A DNA stretch of 64,000 nt from Rhizobium sp. NFR07 (GTDB taxonomy: Bacteria; Pseudomonadota; Alphaproteobacteria; Rhizobiales; Rhizobiaceae). The notes under the pieces are model-generated. The model searched no databases. It was not told the origin of the DNA and saw only the letters and a program-made list of their open reading frames with translations. The translations under genes were made by a program, and so were the position numbers. The stretch is from positions 124,001 to 188,000 of the forward strand of contig NZ_FOKM01000013.1 in assembly GCF_900111905.1 (NCBI RefSeq). The letters are read 5' to 3'. Shown in pieces: positions 18,249 through 26,857 of this stretch; position 1 is the first letter of the stretch, and each line of letters begins with the position of its first letter.

Positions 18249-19270
18249 AATCGCACGAGTTCGAGCGCTTCCTTGACAAGGGCGCCGAGCTCTACCGGTT
18301 CTACGTGATCTATGGCCCGGATCGCGGGCTCGTATCTGAACGTGCCGGCCAGCTCGCCAAACGCAGCGGCGTGGCGCTGGACGACCCCTTCGCGCTCCTC
18401 AAGCTTGATGCCTCGGACCTCCAGGGTGATCCCGGCCGGCTCCTCGACGAGGTGAATGCGCTCGGCCTGTTCGGCGGAGAGAAGCTCGTCTGGCTGCGTG
18501 GCGTCAACAACGAGAAGCCTGTTCTCGATGCCGTCCAGGCGATCCTGGAGCAGGGCGCGCCCGCCAACACGCTGATTATCGAGGCAGGCGACCTCAAGAA
18601 GGGAAGCGGCCTCAGGAAGATCGTCGAGCCCTCGAAAAATGTCGCCGTCATTCCCTGCTACGCCGACGATGCGCGCGCGCTCAATGCGTTGATCGACACC
18701 GAACTCTCGACCGAAGGGCTTGCCATAACACCCGAGGCAAGGCGTCATCTCGTCGACCAGCTCGGCGGAGACAGGGTTGCCTCGCGCAACGAAATCCGCA
18801 AGCTCGCTCTCTATTGCCGCGGAATGGGGAAGATCGAAGAGCATCACGTCGATGAGATCATCGGCGACGCCAGCAGCATTTCAGCTGACGATGCGGTAGA
18901 CGCGATACTGACCGGCGACCTGCCGGCCTTTCATCGCGCATTCCAGAAGATCCTGAGCTCCAAGACCCCGCTCTTTCTGATCCTGCAATCCTGCCTCAAG
19001 CAGTTTCAGCTGCTCGATTCGATGAAGATCGAGATGGAGGAGAAGCGCGCGCAGTCAGGCCAGGTCATGAAGACGCTCGGCCGCCATATCCATTTCAAGC
19101 GAAAGCCGATATTCGAGCGAGCCCTGAAATCATGGCGACCGGAGGCGGTAACACGAGAAGCCGAACGGATTCAGACCGCAGTGCTGATGTCCCGCCAGCG
19201 GCAGAGCCTGGAACCGAGCATCGTGTTCCACGCTCTTCTTGGCGCCGCCCTGCAGGCCAAGCGGCAGTAA
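18236..19270 (+). CDS. holA: DNA polymerase III delta subunit
   Basis: Clamp-loader subunit that opens the beta sliding clamp. 344 residues, AAA+-like without a working P-loop. Features are FYVIYGPDRGLVSERA at the N-terminus, EAGDLKKGSGLRK (strand plus arginine-rich loop) near residue 120, and the helical collar domain in the last 100 residues. The ATG at 18236 overlaps the lptE end by 13 bases. Its TAA directly abuts the parB stop on the other strand, so the two mRNAs would have complementary 3' ends; no hairpin terminator is visible. Confidence 0.92.
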   Translation: MAEVKSHEFERFLDKGAELYRFYVIYGPDRGLVSERAGQLAKRSGVALDDPFALLKLDASDLQGDPGRLLDEVNALGLFGGEKLVWLRGVNNEKPVLDAVQAILEQGAPANTLIIEAGDLKKGSGLRKIVEPSKNVAVIPCYADDARALNALIDTELSTEGLAITPEARRHLVDQLGGDRVASRNEIRKLALYCRGMGKIEEHHVDEIIGDASSISADDAVDAILTGDLPAFHRAFQKILSSKTPLFLILQSCLKQFQLLDSMKIEMEEKRAQSGQVMKTLGRHIHFKRKPIFERALKSWRPEAVTREAERIQTAVLMSRQRQSLEPSIVFHALLGAALQAKRQ

Positions 19271-20152
19271 CTACCGCCGTTCGAGAAGGCGGCAGATCTC
19301 TTCGAGCTGCTCAAGGCTCTTGTACGAGATTCTGATCTGGCCAGGGCCACCCTTGTGATTGATCTTCACGTCGAGGCCAAGGGAATCCGTCAGTGTACGC
19401 TCGAGCGCCAGCGTATCGGAATCCTTGTTTGCCGACTTGGTTTCGAGCGGCGGCATGGTCTGCGCCTTGATATCGTTCTGCGCCAGGCGCTCTGCATCGC
19501 GCACCGACATTCCCTTGGCGATTACCGCCTTGGCAAGCGCCGTCGGATCGGATGTCGGGATCAGAGCGCGAGCGTGACCGGCCGAAAGAGTGCCGGAGGA
19601 AAGCATATCGCGGACGGGCGATGGGAGCTTCAGCAGACGCAGGCTGTTGGCTACATGGCTGCGGCTCTTGCCGATGATGTCTCCCAGATCGTTCTGCGTA
19701 TAGCCATGCTCGGCGATCAGCTGCTCATAGCCGAGCGCTTCTTCGAGAGGATTGAGGTCCGACCGCTGGACGTTTTCCACGATTGCGATCTCGAGCGCAG
19801 TCCGGTCGTCGACATTGCGAACGATCACCGGGACTTCGATCAGCCCCGCAAGCTGCGAGGCGCGCCAGCGGCGTTCACCGGCAATAATCTCATACTGGCC
19901 CTCAGCCAGCGTCCTCGTCACGATAGGCTGCACGATACCGTGCTGTCTGATCGAGCTCGCCAGGTCCTGCAGCTCGGCATCATCGAAATGACGGCGCGGG
20001 TTGCGGGGATTGCGGGTGATGTTCTCGATCGGCACGAGGCGATCGGCGCTGACATTGGCAGGCGCAGCGCCGCTCGGCATGGGCTGGTCCATTTCGCCGA
20101 TCAGCGCAGCCAATCCGCGCCCGAGGCGCCGTTTCGATACATCATCACTCAT
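19271..20152 (-). CDS. parB: Chromosome partitioning protein ParB
   Basis: Binds parS sites and spreads as a CTP-dependent clamp to load the segregation machinery at the origin. 293 residues: an N-terminal LGRGLAALIG motif (ParA interaction), the ParB/Spo0J domain with NPRNPRRHFD and the CTP-binding GERRWRASQLAG motif near residue 90. An HTH follows (TQNDLGDIIGKSRSHVANSLRLL) for parS recognition, then a C-terminal dimerisation helix. ATG at 20152, 18 bases after parA. Last gene of the mnmE-mnmG-rsmG-parA-parB cluster; parS-like sites lie within 10 kb on both sides. Confidence 0.96.
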   Translation of the reverse strand: MSDDVSKRRLGRGLAALIGEMDQPMPSGAAPANVSADRLVPIENITRNPRNPRRHFDDAELQDLASSIRQHGIVQPIVTRTLAEGQYEIIAGERRWRASQLAGLIEVPVIVRNVDDRTALEIAIVENVQRSDLNPLEEALGYEQLIAEHGYTQNDLGDIIGKSRSHVANSLRLLKLPSPVRDMLSSGTLSAGHARALIPTSDPTALAKAVIAKGMSVRDAERLAQNDIKAQTMPPLETKSANKDSDTLALERTLTDSLGLDVKINHKGGPGQIRISYKSLEQLEEICRLLERR

Positions 20153-20170
20153 TAGACTTACCTGACGTTC

Positions 20171-20965
20171 TTACGCGGCGACTTTCCGCATTCTCTCACG
20201 CTGGATGACTTCGGAGGCCAACTGCAGATAGGCCTGACTTCCCGCGCATTTCAGATCATAAAGGATAGCCGGCTTACCATATGACGGAGCCTCGGAAACG
20301 CGTACATTACGTGGTATCAGGGTTTGGTAGACCTTTTCGCCGAGATAAGTCCTGACATCACTGACAACCTGTTGCGCGAGGTTATTACGCGCATCGAACA
20401 TGGTCAGCACGATGCCCTGGATATCCAGCCGTGGATTCACGGTGCGGCGAACCTGATCGACGGTTTCGAGCAGCTGGCTGAGACCTTCGAGTGCAAAAAA
20501 CTCGCACTGCAGGGGGACAAGCACCGAGTCCGCCGCCGCCATGGCATTCATCGTAAGAAGATTGAACGATGGCGGGCAGTCCAGCAGGACATAGGAAAAT
20601 TTCTCTGCACCCTCCGTGACGAGCGCCTTTCGCAGGCGATAGGCACGGTCCTGCGCCTGCGAGATTTCCATCTCGAAGCCGAGCAAGTCCATGGTCGACG
20701 GGACAATGGAGAGATTGGGCACGGCCGTCTCGACCGCAGCGTCCGCAATCGAGACGTCATCGACAAGAATGTCGTAGGAAGAAATCTTGCGATCCTTGCG
20801 ATCGATGCCAAGACCGGTACTGGCATTGCCCTGCGGATCGAGATCCACGATCAGGACGCTCTCGCCGATGGCAGCCAAGGCTGTTGCCAGATTGATGGCG
20901 GTCGTCGTCTTGCCGACCCCGCCTTTCTGATTGGCAATGGTGATGATCCGACGTCTGTCAAACAT
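20171..20965 (-). CDS. parA: Chromosome partitioning ATPase ParA
   Basis: Deviant Walker-type ATPase that binds DNA non-specifically in the ATP form and pulls ParB-parS complexes apart. 264 residues. The deviant Walker A KGGVGKTTTAINLA is at about residues 15-28, the Walker A' region DLDPQGNAST near 42, and Walker B VLLDCPPSFN near 125. ATG at 20965 with GGTGCAGG upstream, 13 bases after the rsmG stop. Size and position next to rsmG mark it as chromosomal ParA rather than a plasmid RepA type. Confidence 0.96.
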   Translation of the reverse strand: MFDRRRIITIANQKGGVGKTTTAINLATALAAIGESVLIVDLDPQGNASTGLGIDRKDRKISSYDILVDDVSIADAAVETAVPNLSIVPSTMDLLGFEMEISQAQDRAYRLRKALVTEGAEKFSYVLLDCPPSFNLLTMNAMAAADSVLVPLQCEFFALEGLSQLLETVDQVRRTVNPRLDIQGIVLTMFDARNNLAQQVVSDVRTYLGEKVYQTLIPRNVRVSEAPSYGKPAILYDLKCAGSQAYLQLASEVIQRERMRKVAA

Positions 20966-20978
20966 CCTGCACCCGATT

Positions 20979-21599
20979 CTACGGCGTCTTTCGCTGAAGA
21001 TGATTGATCTCCAGGATCACCGAATCCGCTTGAATTGAACTCTGGTGTCTTATCAAATCAAACTGCCAGCCGCCATGTGCTTTATCCACTTCGGCCTGAT
21101 AATCCCGGCCTTTATGAAAGAAAGCGGTTGACGGACGGTCCAGCATCCACGGTGACGCATAGGTCAGAAGCAGATCGAGGTCTGCGAGCGCACGTGCAGA
21201 AACGAAATCACATTCCGGAATGATCTTGGCTGCTTCCTCGATACGGACTGCGTGCACCTGGCCTCGTGCGCCTGTCGACGCCAGGGCGACGCGCAGAAAT
21301 GCAGCCTTCTTCTGATTGCTCTCGACAAGATGAACCCAGCCGGCCTCATGTTCGGATAGGAGGATAGCGGTGATAATGCCCGGGAATCCTCCTCCGGATC
21401 CCAGATCGACCCAGATGCCTGGCTTCGGAGCGAGAGCGTATATCTGCGCGCTATCGCCGATATGCCGGCTCCAGACATCATCCTTTGTGGAGGGCGCTAC
21501 GAGATTGATCGTCTTAGCCCACTTCAGAAAAAGCTCCGCGAATGTATCCAGCTTGCTGCGCGTTTCACGTGAAACACCTTGAATCAGATTGGCACTCAC
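20979..21599 (-). CDS. rsmG: 16S rRNA (guanine-527-N7)-methyltransferase
   Basis: Also called GidB. Methylates G527 of 16S rRNA with SAM; loss gives low-level streptomycin resistance in several bacteria. 206 residues with the SAM motif VDLGSGGGFPGI near 68 and RNxxLDTF-like start. The start is GTG at 21599, overlapping the mnmG stop (GTGA). The best parS site of the window is built into its N-terminal codons (VSRET, residues 9-13), so the coding and segregation functions share DNA. Confidence 0.93.
   Translation of the reverse strand: MSANLIQGVSRETRSKLDTFAELFLKWAKTINLVAPSTKDDVWSRHIGDSAQIYALAPKPGIWVDLGSGGGFPGIITAILLSEHEAGWVHLVESNQKKAAFLRVALASTGARGQVHAVRIEEAAKIIPECDFVSARALADLDLLLTYASPWMLDRPSTAFFHKGRDYQAEVDKAHGGWQFDLIRHQSSIQADSVILEINHLQRKTP
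21561..21576. other. parS: parS site A (inside rsmG)
   Basis: CGTTTCACGTGAAACA contains the perfect 14-base palindrome GTTTCACGTGAAAC, the core of the bacterial ParB-binding site. It lies within the first codons of rsmG, beside parAB. Confidence 0.93.
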
Positions 21600-23473
21600 G
21601 AAGCTTTCCTTACCTTTCCATCGAACTTTCTTACCAGCGCAAGAAGCAGCGTCACAGCCGCAGGCGTCATGCCCTCGATCTTTGCGGCCTGTGCAATGGT
21701 CCGCGGTCGAAGCCTGACAAGCTTCTGTTTCAGCTCATTGGAGAGACCGGATACGGCATCGAAATCAAACTCGTCCGGTATCTCCAGCGCCTCATCCCTT
21801 CTTGCCGAACGGATATCGTTGGCCTGACGCTCCATGTAGACGGCATAACCTGCCTCGATCTCAAGCGCTTCCGCTATTCGCGATGAAATGCCGCCGAGCT
21901 CCGGCCAGATGGTCGTCAGAGACGAAACGGAACTGTCCGGATAGGAAAGAATCTCATATGCGCTTCGGCGTTGACCATCCTTGTTCAAATGGAGACCATA
22001 ACGCGCCGCCTCGTTCGGCGTCGTCGAAAGCGACCGTAGTTTCTCGCGCCCTTCATCCATATCTCTCAGATAGGATTTGAATTTCTCGGCTCTCGCGCGC
22101 CCCACAAGGCCCAAGTCGACGCCAAGCCGGGTCAGCCTCATATCCGCATTATCGGCGCGCAAAGACAGGCGGAACTCCGCTCTGGACGTGAACATACGGT
22201 AAGGCTCGGTCACACCGCGGCTGGTCAGGTCATCCACCATGACGCCAATATAAGAGTCCGTTCGGCTGAAGATATGAGGATCGAGTCCCTGGACTCGCCG
22301 AGCTGCATTCAGGCCCCCCACCAGCCCTTGCGCGCCGGCCTCTTCGTACCCGGTGGTTCCGTTTATCTGACCGACCAGGAAAAGGCCGCCAATCGCCTTC
22401 GTCTCAAGCCAGGGCTGAAGCTCACGGGGATCGACATGGTCATACTCGATTGCATAACCGGGATGAAGGATATCGACCTTCTCAAGACCCGGAATGGTGC
22501 GAATGAACGCATCCTGGATCTCTGCCGGCAGGGACGTCGAGATACCATTGGGATAGACGGTCGGATCATCGAGCCCCTCTGGCTCAAGGAATATCTGATG
22601 ACCATCCCGCTCACCAAAGCGCGTGATCTTGTCCTCGATCGAAGGGCAATAACGCGGGCCTACGCCCTCGATCTGGCCGGAATACATGGCGGACATATGG
22701 ATGTTGTCCGCGATGATCCGGTGCGTTGCCGCAGTCGTCCGCGTTACCCCGCAGGCGATCTGAGGGTTGCTGATCTTGTCCGTCATGAAGGAAAAGGGCG
22801 TCAATACATCGTCCGCTTCCTGCCGATCGATAGATGCCCAATCGATCGTTCGACCATCAAGTCGTGCAGGAGTGCCGGTCTTCAACCGGCCAAGCGCGAG
22901 CCCGTGGCGCCTCAAGGTCTCCGATAGACCGAGCGATGGCGCCTCTCCGGTGCGGCCTGCGGGAATTTTCTGCTGCCCGATATGGATCAGACCACGGAGG
23001 AAAGTCCCGGTCGCCAATACGACCGAACCGCAATTGATACGCCGGCCATCGGCGAGCAGAAGCGCCCGCACCGAGGATGCCTCATCCAGTTCGATATCGA
23101 ACGCGTCTCCCTCGATGACGGACAGGTTCTGATGATTGCCGATCTCGCGCTGCATCGCTTCGCGGTAAAGCCGCCGATCCGCCTGCGTCCTCGGTCCACG
23201 GACGGCCGGACCCTTCTTCCGATTAAGAAGACGGAACTGGATACCGGCGGCATCCGCAACCCGTCCCATCAGCCCGTCAAGAGCATCGATCTCGCGCACG
23301 AGATGACCCTTGCCCAGACCGCCGATTGCCGGGTTGCAGGACATAACGCCGATCGTATCGCGTCGGTGGGTAATGAGGGCGACATTCGCACCGGTGCGCG
23401 CAGCCGCGCTCGCAGCCTCACAACCGGCATGCCCGCCGCCGACGACCACAACATCGAAGGTCATTTCATCCAT
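21596..23473 (-). CDS. mnmG: tRNA uridine-5-carboxymethylaminomethyl synthesis enzyme MnmG (GidA)
   Basis: FAD and NADH-dependent partner of MnmE that installs carboxymethylaminomethyl groups on wobble U34 of several tRNAs. 625 residues, family-normal. The FAD Rossmann motif VVVGGGHAGCEAA is at the N-terminus, then SCNPAIGGLGKGH and the conserved cysteine region GTPARLDGRTIDW. Its C-terminal helical domain (RAEFRLSLRADNAD onward) binds MnmE. ATG at 23473 with GAGG five bases upstream; the frame is open to 23509 but that part holds parS site B and is probably leader. Confidence 0.96.
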   Translation of the reverse strand: MDEMTFDVVVVGGGHAGCEAASAAARTGANVALITHRRDTIGVMSCNPAIGGLGKGHLVREIDALDGLMGRVADAAGIQFRLLNRKKGPAVRGPRTQADRRLYREAMQREIGNHQNLSVIEGDAFDIELDEASSVRALLLADGRRINCGSVVLATGTFLRGLIHIGQQKIPAGRTGEAPSLGLSETLRRHGLALGRLKTGTPARLDGRTIDWASIDRQEADDVLTPFSFMTDKISNPQIACGVTRTTAATHRIIADNIHMSAMYSGQIEGVGPRYCPSIEDKITRFGERDGHQIFLEPEGLDDPTVYPNGISTSLPAEIQDAFIRTIPGLEKVDILHPGYAIEYDHVDPRELQPWLETKAIGGLFLVGQINGTTGYEEAGAQGLVGGLNAARRVQGLDPHIFSRTDSYIGVMVDDLTSRGVTEPYRMFTSRAEFRLSLRADNADMRLTRLGVDLGLVGRARAEKFKSYLRDMDEGREKLRSLSTTPNEAARYGLHLNKDGQRRSAYEILSYPDSSVSSLTTIWPELGGISSRIAEALEIEAGYAVYMERQANDIRSARRDEALEIPDEFDFDAVSGLSNELKQKLVRLRPRTIAQAAKIEGMTPAAVTLLLALVRKFDGKVRKAS

Positions 23474-23485
23474 GGAAACCTCATG

Positions 23486-23501
23486 TGTTTCACGTGAATC
23501 A
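23486..23501. other. parS: parS site B (mnmE-mnmG junction)
   Basis: TGTTTCACGTGAATCA matches the parS consensus with one change. It spans the last bases of mnmE, including its stop, and the short gap before mnmG. Read on the minus strand it is TGATTCACGTGAAACA, identical to site C and containing a GANTC motif. Confidence 0.85.
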
Positions 23502-24788
23502 CTTGCCAATGCAGAACTTGGAGAAGATCACATCCAGAAGATCTTCGACGTCAACACGCCCAGTGATCCTGCCGAGCATATCGCCCGCCGCTCGCAGGCT
23601 GTCAGCCTTCAGTTCGAGCCGCGGTTCCTGTATCGCATTCTCGATCAATATGGAAGATGCCTGAATAAACTCGAGATGCCGATGCTTGCCGGCGAATTCC
23701 CCCAGCTGCCAACTGTCTCGCGCCTTTTCGACGATCGCCTGGTGAAGTTGGTCAAGGCCTTGCCCTGTTGCCGACGACAGGCAGATGTCATAGCCGTCTC
23801 GTTCGGCATGAAGATCCGCTTTTGTCCCTATCTGAAGCACTATTCCCGATAGGTCGTATTGTTCCGGTTGCGAATCGATATCGGTGAGCTGCAGGACAAG
23901 GTCGGCGTTCAATGCCGCCTGTCGCGCTCGACGTATGCCTTCTTGTTCAACAACATCCGTCGCTTCCCGAAGACCGGCGGTGTCGTAGAGCTTGACGAGA
24001 TAGCCGTCGAGATCAAGATCGACCGTCAGAATGTCACGCGTCGTACCGGCCACGTCGGTAACAATCGCCACCTCGCGCTTCGCCATAGCATTAAGAAGGC
24101 TGGATTTTCCCGCGTTCGGCGCCCCGATGATGGCAACCTTGAATCCATCCCGGACGATCTCGGCGGATTTTCCAGAACTCACGGCCGCCGTCATCTCGGC
24201 AAGCAGCTTTCCGAGATCCTTCTCGACGAGCACTGCGGCGGACGCAGGAGCATCCTCCTCATCGGCAAAATCGAGTTCCGCCTCGATCATCGCCCGCGCA
24301 TAGGTCAACCGTTCGGCCCAACCATGATAAAGGGCTGAAAGGGCGCCCATGCCTGTTTCCAGCGCTAGCCTCCGCTGCATCTCGGTTTCCGCGGAGACGA
24401 GGTCAGACAGGCCCTCAACTTCGACCAGATCAAGTCGGCCATGTTCGAAGGCTCGCCGTGCAAACTCGCCTGCTTCGGCCTGGCGAAGCCCCAGTTGAGC
24501 CAGCTCGCCGACGATTGCATTCACGACGGCACGGCTTCCATGAACCTGCAGTTCCGCGCAATCCTCTCCCGTAAAGGAATGAGGCCCTGCGAAATAGAGC
24601 ACCAGACCCTGGTCGAGCATATCACCGTTACGCCGGCGAATCGTTCTGAGGCTCGCCTGTCGAACCGGGGGAACGGAACCCAGCATTGCGGTAAGCGCCT
24701 CGCACGTCGCAGGCCCACTCACACGAATGACAGCAACGCCGGAAGGGGGCTGACCGCTTGAAAGTGCGAAAATGGTGGCTTGCGTCAT
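23499..24788 (-). CDS. mnmE: tRNA modification GTPase MnmE (TrmE)
   Basis: GTPase partner of MnmG in tRNA wobble uridine modification. 429 residues: an N-terminal formyl-THF-binding domain (TIFALSSGQPPSGVAVIRVSG; FTGEDCAELQVHG). A helical domain carries the inserted G domain with GAPNAGKSSLLN (P-loop, near 225), DVAGTTRD and DTAGLRE. The C-terminal FCIGK has the conserved cysteine. ATG at 24788. The 25-base gap to mnmG contains parS site B. Rho lies upstream and is probably separately terminated. Confidence 0.96.
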   Translation of the reverse strand: MTQATIFALSSGQPPSGVAVIRVSGPATCEALTAMLGSVPPVRQASLRTIRRRNGDMLDQGLVLYFAGPHSFTGEDCAELQVHGSRAVVNAIVGELAQLGLRQAEAGEFARRAFEHGRLDLVEVEGLSDLVSAETEMQRRLALETGMGALSALYHGWAERLTYARAMIEAELDFADEEDAPASAAVLVEKDLGKLLAEMTAAVSSGKSAEIVRDGFKVAIIGAPNAGKSSLLNAMAKREVAIVTDVAGTTRDILTVDLDLDGYLVKLYDTAGLREATDVVEQEGIRRARQAALNADLVLQLTDIDSQPEQYDLSGIVLQIGTKADLHAERDGYDICLSSATGQGLDQLHQAIVEKARDSWQLGEFAGKHRHLEFIQASSILIENAIQEPRLELKADSLRAAGDMLGRITGRVDVEDLLDVIFSKFCIGK

Positions 24789-24805
24789 GTCGTCACCCAG
24801 CTGCT

Positions 24806-24838
24806 AAAACGGCAAAGGCGCCCGAAAGATCGGACGCC
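24806..24838 (-). terminator. Probable terminator after rho
   Basis: On the minus strand GGCGTCCGA and TCGGGCGCC pair around TCTT with one mismatch, followed by TTTGCCGTTTT. It lies between the rho stop and the mnmE start. Confidence 0.6.
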
Positions 24839-24866
24839 TCAAGCTTGGAACGAATCCGGCTAAGGA

Positions 24867-26132
24867 TTACGTATTCATCGAGTCGAAGAAGTCGCCGTTG
24901 TTTTTCGTCTGCTTCAGCTTGTCGATGAGGAATTCGATCGCGTCCGTGGTGCCCATAGGCGCCAGGATACGGCGTAGCACGAAGATCTTCTGCAGGTCCT
25001 GGCGCTGAACCAGCAGATCTTCCTTACGCGTACCGGACTTGAGGATGTCCATGGCCGGGAAGATGCGCTTGTCGGCGACCTTGCGGTCGAGAACGATTTC
25101 CGAGTTACCGGTACCCTTGAATTCTTCGAAGATCACTTCGTCCATGCGGCTGCCTGTGTCGATCAGCGCCGTCGCGATGATCGTCAACGAACCGCCTTCC
25201 TCGATGTTACGGGCGGCACCGAAGAAACGCTTTGGCCGCTGCAAGGCGTTCGCATCCACACCACCGGTCAGAACCTTGCCGGAAGAAGGAACGACGGTGT
25301 TGTAGGCGCGGCCAAGTCTGGTGATCGAATCGAGCAGGATGACGACGTCGCGACCGTGCTCGACAAGGCGCTTGGCTTTCTCGATCACCATTTCGGCGAC
25401 CTGGACGTGGCGAATGGCCGGTTCGTCGAAAGTCGAGGAAACGACTTCGCCCTTCACCGAGCGCTGCATGTCCGTCACTTCTTCCGGACGTTCGTCGATC
25501 AGGAGAACGATCAGATAGCATTCCGGATGATTTGCGGTGATCGAGTGCGCGATGTTCTGCAGCAGAACGGTCTTACCCGTGCGCGGCGGCGCGACGATCA
25601 GGCCGCGCTGGCCTTTGCCGAGCGGTGCGACGAGATCGATCACCCGGGCCGAATTGTCCTTCGACGTCGGAATGTCGAGTTCCATCTTGAACCGCTCGTT
25701 CGGATAGAGCGGCGTCAGGTTGTCGAAATGAACCTTGTGGCGGATCTTTTCCGGGTCGTCGAAATTGATCGTGTTGACCTTGAGCAGCGCGAAATAGCGC
25801 TCGCCTTCCTTGGGTCCGCGGATCGGGCCTTCGACCGTATCGCCGGTCTTCAGCGAGAAGCGGCGGATCTGCGAGGGCGAAATATAGATATCGTCCGGAC
25901 CCGGCAGATAGTTCGCATTCGCGGAACGAAGGAAGCCGAAACCGTCCTGCAGCACCTCGACGACACCTTCGCCGATGATTTCTACGTCCTGGCTAGCAAG
26001 AACCTTCAGGATCGCGAACATCAACTCCTGCTTGCGCATGGTGCTGGCGTTCTCGACCTCGAGCGACTCTGCGAAAGTCAGCAAATCGGTCGGAGATTTG
26101 CTTTTGAGTTCTTGGAGCTTCATTTCAGCCAT
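24867..26132 (-). CDS. rho: Transcription termination factor Rho
   Basis: Hexameric RNA-dependent ATPase that ends transcription at factor-dependent sites. 421 residues. The N-terminal Rho domain (MKLQELKSKSPTDLL) is followed by the cold-shock-like RNA-binding fold (GFGFLRS, YLPGPDDIYISPSQIRRF). The ATPase core has PPRTGKT (Walker A), LLIDERPEEV and the secondary RNA-binding loop GKVLTGGVDANAL. ATG at 26132. It lies upstream of mnmE; a 180 bp leader separates it from hemJ, the usual place for rho autoregulation, although no structure is obvious by eye. Confidence 0.97.
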   Translation of the reverse strand: MAEMKLQELKSKSPTDLLTFAESLEVENASTMRKQELMFAILKVLASQDVEIIGEGVVEVLQDGFGFLRSANANYLPGPDDIYISPSQIRRFSLKTGDTVEGPIRGPKEGERYFALLKVNTINFDDPEKIRHKVHFDNLTPLYPNERFKMELDIPTSKDNSARVIDLVAPLGKGQRGLIVAPPRTGKTVLLQNIAHSITANHPECYLIVLLIDERPEEVTDMQRSVKGEVVSSTFDEPAIRHVQVAEMVIEKAKRLVEHGRDVVILLDSITRLGRAYNTVVPSSGKVLTGGVDANALQRPKRFFGAARNIEEGGSLTIIATALIDTGSRMDEVIFEEFKGTGNSEIVLDRKVADKRIFPAMDILKSGTRKEDLLVQRQDLQKIFVLRRILAPMGTTDAIEFLIDKLKQTKNNGDFFDSMNT

Positions 26133-26311
26133 GAAGAGGAAACCACTTGAGAAATTATTGGGGGATTGGGCGTGTCGGTGAATTTCGCTACCGCGGAAGA
26201 CAATCCGGGGAAAACGTCAGGTTACACGCATGCCACGAGATGGAGGTGTCAGGAAAATAGCGACTCCCCGCCCAACCCGCAAGAGGCCTGGGCGGAAAAA
26301 GCTGAGCGGCG

Positions 26312-26857
26312 TTAAAACGGCTTGATAATAACCAGAATCACGATCGCGATCATCAGGACTGTCGGGACTTCGTTCCAGATCCGCCAGTATTTCGTCGACC
26401 GCCTTGGCTTGTCTGCCGCGAAGTCTCTAACCGCACGACCGAAGAACATGTGAACCCACGTCAAAGCCGCGACCATCGCGATCTTGGCATGCAGCCATCC
26501 ACCCTGGAACCGGAATACCTCCCAGGCCAGATAGAGCCCGAGCATCCAGGTGATCATCATTGCCGGGTTCATGATGACCCTGAGCAGCCGCCTTTCCATC
26601 ATCTTGAAGGTTTCCGACTGCTCCGAGCCGATCGGCGCGTCAGAGTGATAGATGAACAGTCGCGGCAGGTAGAGCAATCCCGCCATCCATGACATGACGG
26701 CAATCACGTGAAAGGCTTTGACGTAAAGATAGAAATCGTCCGGCCGCAGGACATAGGTGGTCGCGAGGATGAGGAGAAAGATGGCCAGCGCGATGAAGGC
26801 ACGCGTCTTGGCCCTGGCTCCGGCGTTTCCAGGCTCCGGCCTGTTATCCGAAGCCAT
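26312..26857 (-). CDS. hemJ: HemJ-type protoporphyrinogen oxidase (UPF0093)
   Basis: Integral membrane protein of 181 residues that oxidises protoporphyrinogen IX to protoporphyrin IX in bacteria lacking HemG and HemY. Four to five hydrophobic segments; the first conserved histidine is in VKAFHVIAVMSWMAGLLYLPRLFIYH, and KIAMVAALTWVHMFFGR holds the later one. The ATG at 26857 overlaps the hemE stop by one base (TGATG), giving tight coupling with hemE, an earlier step in the same pathway. The first ~15 residues are polar and variable. Confidence 0.9.
   Translation of the reverse strand: MASDNRPEPGNAGARAKTRAFIALAIFLLILATTYVLRPDDFYLYVKAFHVIAVMSWMAGLLYLPRLFIYHSDAPIGSEQSETFKMMERRLLRVIMNPAMMITWMLGLYLAWEVFRFQGGWLHAKIAMVAALTWVHMFFGRAVRDFAADKPRRSTKYWRIWNEVPTVLMIAIVILVIIKPF

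Noticed and set aside
26265..26300. CCGCCCA/TGGGCGG hairpin after hemJ as a terminator
   Set aside because: Stem is plausible but no U-run follows on the minus strand; Rho-dependent ending is as likely.
26704..26713. TCACGTGAAA in hemJ as a parS site
   Set aside because: Only one half-site matches the consensus.
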